Below the pieces are notes generated by a model. That model was not told where the DNA came from. It searched no databases and was given only the letters and a program-made list of their open reading frames with translations. From Thunnus maccoyii (Eukaryota > Chordata > Actinopteri > Scombriformes > Scombridae), in contig NC_056537.1 in NCBI RefSeq assembly GCF_910596095.1, positions 3,510,574 through 3,574,573 of the forward strand: 64,000 nucleotides of DNA. Direction: 5' to 3'. Positions 24,309 to 35,340 of this stretch are shown in pieces (positions within the stretch are counted from its first letter, which is position 1; the number at the start of each line of letters is the position of its first letter). The position numbers were made by a program, and so were the translations under genes.

Positions 24309-27300
24309 TTATACAGAGAACAATAACAGAAGTAAAGCATCTGACCAACACTTGTACAGCCTGTTCAGTCTGAGGATGTCATTCTTGCTCATCTCGGTGC
24401 TGGTGCCGAAGTCAACATTTGCATTGGGGATGGGCTGCATAGTGGGCTTACCGTTCCCAGAGAAGGCATACCTGGAATTATTAAAAATACGGAGGTTACT
24501 TTTTTTTTTTTTTTAGCTTGTATTAAGAATTATTGTTATTCAAATATTGTTGAAAGGGTTCACCCAAAGAAAATCCATTTTCTCACCTCTAGCCATGTTG
24601 ATACTGTAGCTTTATGTACTGAGGTTTTGATACACCTGTCTCAGAGATTTCTCTTATTGCATGTTACTGTGGATAATCCACATACTCTGGGTTAACATTT
24701 ACACTGAAACTACTTTCTGACCCAGGAAATAGTTAGTATTAAAAACTGTTGATACTGAAGTCGGTGGATTATTCAGAGAGAGCAACAAGATGTTGCTGTT
24801 GAATTTTTAAAATGTAATATAAACAAGGAAGTGAAAGTGAAAGTAGCAAAATCAATAAAATCAATAATTTGTCCAAATAAACAGATGGTAGATGAAGCAG
24901 ATCGTAGCAACCCCAACCTGTGGTACTGCATGATAGAGGTGTAGTCGTAGGGAGTGTTCTGGTTCAGAGTGTTGATCTTGTCGAAGTTGTACTCCCAACC
25001 TGAGAAAATGAAAAGCACATGGTTAACTGTCTCTGAGTTTGTGTTTAGAGATTTGAACTTGACCAATCATCTCTTTTAGGATTAGGATTTGGGTTTAAGA
25101 TTAAGGCTAGATTTAGGCTTCTGTTTTGGTTGGTAAGTACAGTGAAGTAGATTTGGGGGTTAAGGCAGGACTCTCTCAAAGCTTTTGTGGCTAAATGACC
25201 ACAGCTTTAGGTCCCTAAGTTCTCATGACCTCAGCAGTTCAATGTTGTCAATTTTTTTGCATTTTTCCTTTATTTGACAGTTTAGTGGAGAGACAGTGAA
25301 TACAGGGAGATATAGACAGGGGTATGACATGCAATAAAGGTCTCACAGCCGGGAGTCCAACCAGGGACTCTGATGCCACGTGGTATGTTCCCTAACCACT
25401 AGGCCACCGGGGGCGCCCCAAATGTTGCCAATTTTAATATCCTATTTTCAGGTGTATGGGGGTTAGCGTTAGGATTAGGGTTAGGGTTAGGGTGCGGCCA
25501 AACATACAGTCAAAGTCATAAAGACCTTCAGTGACAAAAAAAAAAAACAAGGGGGACTGTTTTGAAGGCAACGTGTGCTCACACCAAATATTGATTTGAT
25601 TTATGTGTCTTCTGTTTACTGAACTTTGTATGAAGTTATTTGATAAATATTTTTGAAAGCATCCTCACTTTACTTTTAGTGCCTAAAACCTTTGCACAGT
25701 ACTAAATATCAAACTTTTTTTTTTCTTTTTAAATTGAATGAAATACATGAAGTCAAGTCAATTTTATTTATATGGCCCAATATCACAAAATTGCCTCAAG
25801 GGGCTTTACAATCTGTACAGAATAGATCCCCTTTAAATATGCTTTCAATTTAAGTGATGGGGGCGAAAATCCACAATTTGTCATTTTATGCAAAAATGCA
25901 TTTAAAAGTTGATGTGAAGCTTATATCGATGGCCGAAGAGCAAAACCTCCTATCTGAAAAATGCAGTTTTTTGAGAAAAGTAAAAACACTTATTTTCTTG
26001 CAGAATGCTATTTGTTAAGGATACCCAATACATAATACACTGTTTTTGGACTATATTATTATATTATGTGTTAACAACACTGACTAGATATTAATGCCTC
26101 ACAAAGTGCAGATAGGAGCTTTTGCACTTGGTGCAAGTTGGAAGAGGTTCTACAAAACGATGCTCTAAATTAAGTTAATAATTAAAATTAAATTAAAAAT
26201 AAAATTAAGTTTGTTTTCAGGTAAAAAGATGTAGTAAATGTAATAGTTACTACATTGTAGTATACTAGGGTCAGAATTCCCTAAGTGGGAAATTTCTTAA
26301 ATTCAGTGTATTTGCTTCCTCGTCTGCTGGAAATGAATGTTCAGTGATTGTGTAACTCACTCGTGCTTTAGCCTCTCTACACACCCAGGGACTCTGCGTT
26401 GTGTTTTTGTTTTGTTGTGTGACTTTTCTGTCACAATGAAGGGCGGGATTATCTTGCAGACAGACTGAATATGAGCAGCCTTCCTTGTTCTCATCATCCA
26501 AAGTGAAATCCGCCAATCAGAAAATGCTGCAGATAAGAGGTTTTGCGCTTTGGCCATCGATATGAGGCTTCATCAGTCTGAGTTAGTCATATCAAGTGGA
26601 TATCTGATACATTTAAGGTCTTTTTAGCATCAAATTCCCTCTTTGTGTTTCCTCAGACAATGTTTGCTGTTGAGCTGCGGTGGAAGTATAGTAACAAAAA
26701 GAGGAACTTTGGCACTAAAAAGACTGTAATGTTGAAAGATATCTACTTGATTTGACTCATTTGTATGCTGAAGCTTCATATTAGCTTCAGATAAACTTTT
26801 AAATACATTTTTGCACAGAAGGAGGACTGTGGATTTTGACCTCCATCACTTACATTGTAAGTGCATTATGAAGGGATCTTCTAATGGTCAGTATGAACAG
26901 GAGGAATGATTACAGCAAGAAAAACATGCTTCAATGTTCATTTTGGCATCTGACTGTTGTTTTAAGACAGACTCCTTTCACTCAGGATCAAGATTTAGAT
27001 TTAAGGTTAGGAGTAAATTTAGGTTAGGTTTAAGATTTAGGTTAAGGTCTAACAGAAAAATCTGGATTACTGTTACATCATGGTATATCTCTTTATGTGT
27101 GTGTTTTTATGTGAAGACTCAGGTACTGACCGGGCATGATGTTCTCCCACAGGACTCGGATGTACTGGTCCCTGTCAGAGCGGCACTGTTCGTGGTTGAA
27201 GCCGAGGGCGTGGAGCAGCTCATGCTGGACGGTGTTGTGGTAGAGGCAGCCACTACGGTCCAGAGACACTGTCTGAGCGTTACCACGGCGGCCAACGTAG

Positions 27301-30300
27301 GACCAACAGCTGAATTAGTGAAATAGAAGGAAATAGAAGGAAATTAACGATCACAGCAGGCCAGAGGAGTTTCAGTTGAAAATGGTATTCATTGTTCAGT
27401 CTATAAAAGCGTGATTTTTTATCAACAGTAATATTTGTCCTCTTGGATACATTACATTGCAGTTAGAATGAGATGAATTATAAAAACAGGGCTGCACCTA
27501 ATGATTACTATCATTATTGATTAATCTGTCAATATTTTCTTGATTAAAGTGATTAGTTGTTTGGTCTATAAAATGTTAGAAAAATGGTGACCGGACCAAC
27601 CGTCCAAAACTTAAAGGTATTACGTTTATCATAAAGAAATAAAGAAACCAGAAAATATTTACATTTAAGAAGCTGAAACCTGAGAATCTTAGCATTTTTT
27701 CTTAAAAAATGACTCAAGATGATTAATCGATTATCAAAAAGTTGGTTAATTGATTAGTTGATTAATATTCTGACTACTTACAGCTCTATATAATATTTAA
27801 TCAAATTAAGGTTAATTAACTTTAATGACTCTATATAAAATGTGATAGCCCCAGTGCCACTGCTATGCATTCGCAGAGTACGCAGAGCGCGTGGGGCCTC
27901 AAGTACCAGGCCGGGGCCCCCAAAATTAAGGTTGATAAAAATGTCATGATAATTATCACATTATTACATTTTAACACAAATTGAAAAAATATATAAATTA
28001 GTTATGGACAGGCCCACCATTGTTTTTTTCATTGTGTTTCACTCAATTCAGGCAAATTAGATGCTTTTACCTAATATATAAAAAGAGTCCCTCCTTGAAA
28101 TGGTACAACCTTCAAAGCCCTTGTCTGTTCGCTTCAGGGTTTGCATTGGTTCGCTTGTAACCTACTACCTGCTTCTAGCCTGAAGTTTGCTATCCCTATA
28201 TCATATCATATCTATCATGAATACGAAAGGTTTATTGCTCAAGCTATTAGCGTGTGTGGATGATGAAAGCAAGTGTTTGAGAGAGCTAATATCGATCTAT
28301 ATTCATTTTATTGCATTTTATAATGCAATATAAACCTACCATACTTAGAAACACACACAATCACAGAAAACACACAGATGTTACCCGTTGTCGGACTGGA
28401 TGCTCAGGTAGTCTATCTGGGCGTCGCGTTCGACGAAGCGAATGCAAGAGACACTGGAGAAGGACTCCAGGCCACGCTTGATGATGGCGTGTTCACGAGG
28501 TGCTGAGAAGACACAAAGAAGTAAGACAGTATCTTCAATTTTGTCTTTTTTTTAAATCCCTTTAGATAGAGTAAGATAAAATACTTTTTTAATCCCAAAA
28601 GGAAATTGTACTGATAAAGAGAGAAAGAAAGAGAAGGTCAAAGGTTTTGATTCCTCTGAGAAAATCCTTAGATAAAAAATGAATTAAAACATTTTCGAAG
28701 CTGTCTTCTCAGTTGTTTTATCTGCAGGTATAAAACAAAACAAAACATTAAAGAATTTTAGATATAAAAAGGGTAGATTAATTTAAAAAAGTAAATGAAA
28801 AAGAATCCAAGCTGTGGCAAAACATTTTGTAAAAAGACAAGCTACGCTAGCCACTCTGTGACGCTTTATTTAGCCAGAATGATGCTTAGAAGTAAATGCT
28901 AATATCAGCATGCTAACGTGCTTACAATGACAATGTTAACATGTTGGTGTTTAGCAGGTATAATGTTTACCATTTTCACCATCTTAGTTTAGCATGTTAG
29001 CATGCAAACTTTTGCTAATTAGGACTAAACAAAAAGAACAGCTGAGGCTGATGGGAATGTTATTAGTTTTAAAGGGAGAAATTTATGTTTTAATCTCATG
29101 GTGGAGCTAGAGGGAAAGTCAGATTATCAATGTCAGTAGGATTTATCCTCTGGAGATCATGACTGTGCAGATTTCATAGCAATCCATCCAATAGTTGTTG
29201 AGATGTTTCAGTTTGGACCTAAGTTGTGACTGACTGACAGAGACTGATGTGGGTAAAAACCATGTGGGTGAAGGAGTCATAACAAGAAATATAAATAATC
29301 CTCCTTAATTTTAGATGACATGTTTTTATAAATTGTTTATATCTCCTTTCTGAATGAGAAGTTTCAATATTTCCATTAGCTAAATGGTTGGTAGAATATA
29401 TTCACATCTGATATTGATGATTGATTTTAAGTGAAAAAGTAAGCATAAAGTTACCATCGCTCCACTGTTCCAAATAGTAGTAGTAATAGTCACTTACAGT
29501 AATGTCTGGCGATCACATAGGGCACATAGACATTTCCGTCAGCAGATTTGCTCCACATGCAGTCCTCGGAGGTGCAGGGATCAGCGTTTCTCTCATTTTC
29601 ATTGTCATAAGCAATGTCATCCACGACAAAGGGCTCTTTCTCCGTACGCACTGTTGAAGGATGACATTAAAGGCTCAATCAGTAATTTAAATAATAAATA
29701 ATAAGTACATCGATGTACTACTGGAAATTTTGACTCGGATTGTATCTGTTTCTCATCTGATCATAATTGTAAAGTTGAAATGCAGGCATTGTTGCAGACA
29801 ACCAGGACTGAAAGTTTAAAGCTTATATAGCTATATATGTATATATATATCACCAGATGACCCTGCTGTTAATGGGGCAAAAAATACTGAAATTTGAGGA
29901 TTTGAACATGCATGGTGACTTACCAACATCCTTGTTGGCCCTCCACAGCAGCTCAGACACAGATAGTTGCTAGATCACGGAGATGACATCAGTCATTAGT
30001 AAGGACTCACCTGAAAAGTTTATTCATGTAGCCTACCGTCTATTAGTACTCTGTTACTTTATTAAATAAAACAGTAATTGCACTATAATATATCCTGTTC
30101 TCTGCTCTGCGTGTGTGTAGCTCAGCCCCGCCCTCGGTCAAGCAGACACATAGACCTGAAGCTCTTAATGCATTCATGACACAGAGACAGAGAGTCGAGT
30201 GGAGAAGAGGAGAGAGATGGAGACAGCGATGTAACCTGGTCATTACTCTACGAGTCCCAACCTCACACCCTGTGCGCTGGGGGCTACACACCCACAAATA

Positions 30301-31303
30301 TCCCGAACACAGCAAGATAATAAGGAAGTACAGACAGAAGACAGAGTCCTTGCAGATAAATACACCGCCACACACTTCTAGTAGGTCATAAGTGATAATT
30401 GAGGGGGATTACATTTGTATGAGTCTATACATTGTTTTTTAGGAAAATCCTGCATAGTGCACCTTTAATTCCATTTTGCTAATGATCACTTTATTTCCTA
30501 ATGTTACCTTCAATAATAATAAAAAAAATTACAATTTCATGGTTATATTAATTGTTAATGTGTTAAAACACTTTAGGTCTCCATATAAATCTTCCTGGAG
30601 TCCAATATTGTTATATATTCTACTATACTGACACTTTTAATTACGTATGTGTTTATTATTATCTAAATGTGCTTTGTGGATCCTTTTACAGAATACACAT
30701 GTTGTTTAGTATCCGTGGAAACCACGGGATCAGCAGCAGGATTTAACAACAGATTTAAAAATATCAGCCCATGGATAACACATCCAGCCTGTATTCTTAT
30801 TTATTCTCTTAGCTCCACCAAATTGTGATTTTTTCCTCTAAACTTCTCACATGGTTTCATTTCAATAAATGTTCAAACAATCCAATATTTTGCCAAAAAT
30901 CAAAGATTAGTCCAAAAGCTAAAAGTATTGATAATCTAATGATGTCATGTATAATAATATATCAGTCAGAGGGACCAAACCACTACTTAAATACTTGAAG
31001 TACATTTTGCTGCTAATACTTATGTACCTTTACTTACGTAGGATTTTTCATGCATGCAGGACTTCTTCTTGTAATGCAGTATTTTTACATTGCTGTATTG
31101 GTACTTTTACTTAAGTAAAAGATCTGAGTAGTTCTTCCACCACTGACAACATGTTATTCATTTCATCTTTATGTTGAATCTTACTTTTCATAAAAATCTT
31201 TACACAGAGAAATTACACATAACCTCACCTTCTCTTCAGCCCAGGAGCAGTCGGAGACCACAAGGAGGATCAGGAAACTGAGCGTGTACTTCAAGAAAGC
31301 CAT
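24309..31303 (-). CDS. astacin C: nephrosin-like six-cysteine astacin metalloprotease with altered 3' end
   Basis: Third member of the astacin cluster. Exons on the minus strand: 31229-31303, 29924-29969, 29498-29650, 28385-28502, 27131-27309, 24918-24999 and a last coding exon whose upper end is 24471. Signal peptide [22 protein letters not shown]; mature start probably at N62 of [12 protein letters not shown]. The zinc site is [19 protein letters not shown] and the Met-turn SIMQY. The terminal LYKC is followed by TGG, not a stop. Read through, the frame ends at TAA 24309-24311 and adds a hydrophobic tail [12 protein letters not shown] (271 aa). Alternatively a donor at 24345 (GTCAGA) and a strong acceptor before 24227 give TG-G TGA, that is LYKCW and a stop at 24224-24226, restoring 260 aa. 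AATAAA follows at 24126-24131. CWSY replaces CYSY at the start of exon 5. Catalytic residues are intact. Confidence 0.86.
25255..25420 (-). mobile_element. tRNA-derived SINE with target-site duplication
   Basis: On the minus strand it starts ggcgcccccggtggcctagt and has an A box (tggcctagtggtt, plus 25394-25406) and a B box (ggttggactcc, plus 25349-25362). A tail region 'gcatgtcatacccctgtc' and 'tcaaataaaggaaaaatgc' follow. It is flanked by 14-bp direct repeats aatgttgtcaattt (25241-25254) and aatgttgccaattt (25421-25434), differing at one base, so this insertion is well delimited. It lies in intron 5 of astacin C. Confidence 0.9.
25461..25497. repeat. short interstitial telomere-like TTAGGG run
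   Basis: 'ggttagcgttaggattaggg' then 'ttagggttagggt': about four imperfect and perfect TTAGGG units next to the SINE insertion in intron 5 of astacin C. Similar degenerate (ttaggtttaagatttagg) sequence recurs at 25080-25110 and 26990-27050. Confidence 0.75.
25830..26990. repeat. long palindromic (foldback) repeat, interrupted by MITE-1
   Basis: The left arm, from about 25845, includes 'gggggcgaaaatccacaatt' and 'gttgatgtgaagcttatat'. It is broken by MITE-1 at 25927-26559 and resumes with 'atatgaggcttcatcagtct'. Past the centre (about 26640-26690, tttgtgtttcctcag...gagctgcggtggaag) the sequence becomes the inverted complement of the other arm and ends near 'ttttaagacagactc'. It lies within intron 5 of astacin C. 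Confidence 0.7.
25927..26559 (-). mobile_element. MITE-1 copy 2 (inverted relative to copy 1)
   Basis: The element starts CGATGGCCGAAGAGCAAAAC and ends in its imperfect complement GCGCTTTGGCCATCG. It is inverted relative to 14781-15391 and highly similar along its length. Flanks read cttATAT | ... | ATATgag. The uninterrupted sequence cttatatgag exists at 1450-1475 (complement strand), so insertion duplicated TA (or ATAT). Confidence 0.85.
27488..27787. repeat. dispersed teleost repeat 'ggctgcacctaatgattac...'
   Basis: Ends in near-palindromic ATTAAT/GATTAA clusters, with the internal marker 'aaagaaaccagaaaatattt' then 'acatttaagaagctgaaa'. This is a very common percomorph repeat of about 300 bp. 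In intron 4 of astacin C. Confidence 0.7.
28840..29250. repeat. dispersed teleost repeat with 'agcatgctaacgtgctt' core
   Basis: Markers are 'gctaatatcagcatgctaac', 'gtttagcatgttagcatgca', 'gctgaggctgatgggaatgt' and 'caatccatccaatagttgtt'. This is an abundant teleost repeat of unknown origin. In intron 3 of astacin C. Confidence 0.7.
30040..31145. repeat. dispersed repeats in astacin C intron 1
   Basis: The block 30040-30469 ends 'aaatcctgcatagtgcacct' then 'ttaa', a frequent teleost MITE end. The block 30990-31145 holds 'acttgaagtacattttgctg', 'acttttacttaagtaaaaga' and ends 'gttcttccaccactg', the end of a common hAT-like teleost repeat also present at 62335-62456. No coding exon is seen here. 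Confidence 0.5.
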
Positions 31304-31360
31304 GTTACCAGCCTGCAGGTGTATGTGTTAAACTGTACCTGGACCCTGCTGCAGTCCCTG

Positions 31361-31466
31361 TTTATATGTAGTGTATATAGTGTGCCTGTTAACTCCTGAA
31401 GATAAACACCACTTTGCTCAGTGATAAGAGGCACATTACCTTGAAAACATGCTGCTGATTCCCACT
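31361..31466 (-). promoter_or_regulatory. astacin C promoter: TATA box and diverged conserved module
   Basis: On the coding strand CATATAAACAGGG (TATA box, plus 31361-31367) lies about 60 bp above the start codon. Further up, 31421-31466 (plus: GTGATAAGAGGCACATTACC, TTGAAAACATG, ATTCCCAC) keeps the GATA site, the ACCTTGA half site and ATTCCCA in the same order as the modules of genes A and B. Confidence 0.6.
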
Positions 31467-31619
31467 ATAACTCCCCTTAATAAAATCTACATGTGATAGC
31501 AAAAAGTTTAGAAAAACTTCAAGCCACCTTGTGAGAGTGTTGGCCTTGAGGACACCTGCCTGTTTATGGATCCTGGGCTGCCAGTTGCACAATGAATAAA
31601 CCTCAATAGTCTGAGCCAA

Positions 31620-31960
31620 AATACTACTGTTGGTTTATAAAGCACTGAATGGTTTAGGGCCAAAATATCTGATCTTCTGCTACGTTATGAACCAACCAGA
31701 CCTCTCAGGTGGTCTGGGACAGGTCTGCGTTCTGTCCCCAGAGTCAAAACGAAACATGGAGAGGCAGCGTTCAGTTACATATCTGGATCAAACTCCCAGT
31801 TCTTTTAAATCAAGGCTGAAGACTTTTCTGTTTGCTGCTGCCTTTGATAAAATCTAATTTGTACTGCACTGTAACTTTTATTCTCCTGCATTATCTGTCT
31901 TATGCTATTTTAGCTTATTTTTTATAATCAACTCTTTTTAATTGCATTTAAATGTCTTTT
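31620..31960 (+). mobile_element. CR1/L2-type LINE 3' fragment
   Basis: The plus frame from about 31630 reads VYKALNGLGPKYL, later SFKSRLKTFLFAAAFD. These are the conserved YKAL-G-aP-YL and sfK-rLKt-LF-aaF blocks after the reverse transcriptase domain of fish CR1/L2 LINEs. 5'-truncated. Between astacin C and the ADP-ribosyltransferase-like gene. Confidence 0.75.
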
Positions 31961-32636
31961 TTATAATGTATGAACTCAAGCAGCCAAGTGCATATTTTTA
32001 TTATTATTAAATGCATATTTAAGGCCTCTTTTCAGGGCTCTCTTTTTAAAATGTGTCAGCTAGAAACATTAAAGAAAAAGGAAAAACAGCAATATGCGAC
32101 TCTCTATGCTGTACTGTTTTGTGTATATTCTATGTCTGTGTATGTGTTTATATGTTTGTATTTTGATTGCTTTGCATTCATTAACAGACAACAAATATTG
32201 GCACTGAGCTGTGTTCAAGCCACTGGGGCTGAATAAAGTAATAAAAATGGAGTAATTTCAGTTTTTCTTGAACATTCTTGTGCTGTTACAGACGTTTCAC
32301 CAGGAGTGTGTAAGGACAGATGGCCGTACCAAAGAGGTATGGAGAGACATTGTTCACAACTTCCTTTAATGGCTTATTTCAAAAATGTAATAATAAGAGA
32401 AGAAATTTTCAGAGGAGCAGAAGCAAAGTTTGTTTATTTCATCCTTCCATTCAAGATACATGGTATATACAGCTAAGGTATTATTTTCCCATTTATGCAA
32501 ATACATTTTGACAACAGTGTATTTTGCATGGACTACTTTATGCTGCAAAGACAAGACATCTGGTAGCTTTTCAAAATACAGCTCAGGAAAATAAGTTGTC
32601 AATTCTTTTGGTTATCTTGTGACCTCTTTTGCTCTG

Positions 32637-34297
32637 TTAGACCTCTTTTATCAGGAGACCATAAGGACAGATGGCTCTTTCTACCATCTCCTGTTCGTCT
32701 CTAGATGATTTTCCTGCTGGGATGGGAACCAGCCAGTACTTGTCGTTGTTGTGTTTCTGTCTGTAGTTGGAGTTGATTCGATTCTGTAGAATCACTTTGT
32801 ACTTCTTGCCATCCTTTTTGGAAGTGAATGTTTTGGCGTAGTGGATCGCCTCAGAGATGTACAGGGTCGAGTAAATCCCTCTGCCATACTTCTGACGTGG
32901 GCCTGGCTGTTGAATTCAAAAATGAGAATTTATCAGCTTTGAACGAACAAATATTATTTTTTACACTACAGTGATACCACTTCTGTTAGCAGAAATAAGT
33001 GTAATGAGTTTCCTAAGTTAAATCTAAAGGTAAGATTTTACTTTGAATCCCTATATTCAACATTTGTAAGCTGTATATAAACACTTAATAAGTGGTTTAT
33101 AACACTAATATGTAATTGTCAACAAGTTTAAGTATTTATTAATTTTTTTGTTGACAATTGTAACTCATCCTGTGGGTTGCTGTGTAAACAGATAGTGAAT
33201 AACAATATAGTAAAACACAGTTGTAATGATATAAAATATGTATTCATGGGAGAAGTTATGATTGCTTACAAATACTGCACATTGATAAACATTTAAAATT
33301 GTTATATATGTCTGCTTATAACTACATTATAGTGGGCTATAATATAATATATAATTATAAGATATTTATATACTGCTTATAAATGCTAAAAAAGGAGACC
33401 CAATAACAGAGGTAGCTGTCTCAAAACCCTAGCACATATATCAAGAACAATAAATAGATTGTGTGTGTCATACCATAATTATGTTGAAATTTAATGTGTA
33501 ACTCAGGCAGTTACAGGGGAACGTGAATGTGTTACATCCTACTGCTTTAACACCGAAAATGATGACAAACCTTGTAGAATCCTTTGATAATGCCTTCAGC
33601 ACCTTTCTTTGATGTCCCATGGTAGGACACAGGCCACTCCCCCGGCGCTGACTGGGTGCTGCGGTATCGGGTTCCCAGCCAGGCATTTCCATCATACTTA
33701 TCCAGGACCTGTGACAAGATATTTACATATGACATCAGAGTTTTGGTTGGTCTTTTCAAGGATGAAGCAATGACGTTAAAGGGGACCTATTATGCTCATT
33801 TCCAATTCTATATTTTTATTCTGGGACTCCACTAGAACTTGTTTGGCAAAGTCTTGAATGTCACGGACATTCATTTGAATGTAAAAGTTCTACACTGCAG
33901 ATTTAATACAGTAGATCACTTCATTGTTGGTTTGGCTCTGCACATGAGATTTGCTGACAAAATGCTGAGAAAATTGCCAGTTTGATCCTTTAAAGCCTAA
34001 ATGCTACACTTAAGATTTACAGCTTGATGCTGATTTAAAGTTAAATCAAAACAAAGGCATATTTACCTTGAGGGCAAAATGGTACCAACCACATGGGCGT
34101 TCATACACCTCCTCTCCTCGGTGATAAGTCTTGGTGTCTTCAGCGAGGTGTAATCACAGTTGAATTGAGGGTCAAAGAATTCATCCTCGTCAATGAAATG
34201 ATTCTTTCCTGTTGGTTTATCAAAAGTAGCGCCTCCTGCTAGTTCACCTCCTTGCAGAACGCTTTGCATGAGGGCAAAGTTGGATCTTGACACCTGG
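32637..34297 (-). pseudogene. ADP-ribosyltransferase-fold protein (YHGT...YGRGIYST family), frameshifted
   Basis: Three exons are seen on the minus strand: 34067-34297, 33571-33708 (138 bp, phase 0-0) and 32637-32906 (270 bp, ends LLIKEV, stop TAA). YHGTSKKGAEGII in exon 2 and YGRGIYST in exon 3 resemble the His and Tyr strands of PARP/ART folds. This is an uncharacterised fish family; relation to the interferon-induced Gig2 genes is possible but not shown. In the first exon the frame giving NHFIDEDEFFDPQFNCDYTS and then LK runs off the frame needed for EVYERPCGWYHFALK, which joins VLDKYDGN in phase. One base is missing near 34138, where the sequence would need an extra C on plus. Either the gene is dead in this genome or the base is an assembly error. 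The 5' exon(s) with the start codon were not identified. Function unknown. Confidence 0.72.
33776..34010. repeat. dispersed repeat in the ADP-ribosyltransferase-like gene intron
   Basis: Starts 'aaggggacctattatgctca', a common teleost repeat opening, and ends near 'gccagtttgatcctttaaag'. 'tggctctgcacatgagattt' in it also occurs in each 1041-bp unit of the NLR array (for example 48420). Confidence 0.55.
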
Positions 34298-34353
34298 CTG
34301 TCATGTAAAGAGAGGAAATGCATTTTTAAAGCACATTGGTGGTCTGTAGTCAT

Positions 34354-35340
34354 TTTGTGTGTTCAAAGCACATTCTGCAAATAGGACATGTACACTCTCA
34401 TGACTGTTGAGTAAAATATGCTTAAAACCCTGGTGTGTACCATTTTCAGAGATACTGTCACAGTATAGATGTTAACAAAAATCCCATCTCTAGTAATTAT
34501 CTGGTTTCATCTACATCCAAGACTGTAGGGATGAAATGCTTGATGAACAGCTGCTGCTATTGTGGTGCTCCTCCATAAAAGTCATCTCTGCAAACATCAA
34601 CTTGTGATCCTTGTTTTTTTTGTTACATTGGCATTGCAGAGTGTACTCAAAGCTGCTAGTGCAACTTCTCTATCAACAATCTTGACAATTAGTTATAGTA
34701 TCAAAAAAGTAGTAAAATTACTTCTTTGGAATAAAGGTGAGGTTGCTAAAGTTTTCTTGCTGGGTGCAAAATGGAAATGCAATAAGCTGACTGAGGAAGT
34801 AAAGCTCATATTTACAAGCAAACGCCTCCTGACATCATTAATATGAATTAGTTTATGATGCAGTTAATAAACAAAAGAACATTATTGTCAAGTTTACACA
34901 CAAACTGCTGCATTGGTGTGGTGAATCAACAGATGACACTTGTCAGGTTGCATTCTGTTTTTTTTTTCACAGTTACTGGCAGGTGTTGTGAGAACACAGA
35001 CTGTACATCTGGCACATAATTATGAAGCAGCTAAAGACCTGCAAGTATTGACCAAGATGAAAACAATCAATCCTGCTTCAAAGCTGTGGATACACATATA
35101 TTTACTTTCATACAATTTGCCATGTAACCACACAAATATTTCTTCTTTTTTCATCATAGCTGACCAAAATTGTTTTGTTTTTTTGTTTGTTTTTGTTTTT
35201 GATTTATTCTGGTTCTTGTTTTTTTCTCTTCTCTTCCAATTGATCTGTTTTATAATTACTTTAAGTCTGAACTGAAGCTTGATATGCTACTTGTCTGTAT
35301 AAAGTTTTGAAAAAAAAAAAGCTGTGGGGGCACATCATTT
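34354..35340. other. upstream flank of the ADP-ribosyltransferase-like gene
   Basis: No gene is recognised. AT-rich sequence with T-runs (34959-34968, 35171-35215). A missing 5' exon of the neighbouring gene could lie here, but no candidate was convincing. Confidence 0.5.

Noticed and set aside
25340-25420. tRNA-like A and B boxes, considered as a tRNA gene
   Set aside because: No cloverleaf with a proper anticodon arm was found, and the target-site duplication plus tail show it is a SINE.
26934-27326. Plus-strand 130-aa open frame
   Set aside because: Overlaps astacin C exon 5 on the opposite strand; the minus-strand reading carries the zinc-binding motif.
7110-31303. Naming the astacins as hatching enzymes (HCE or LCE)
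   Set aside because: The six-cysteine motif is shared with these, but the intron-rich structure and the [13 protein letters not shown] pattern fit nephrosin-type genes better. A phylogeny would be needed to settle it.
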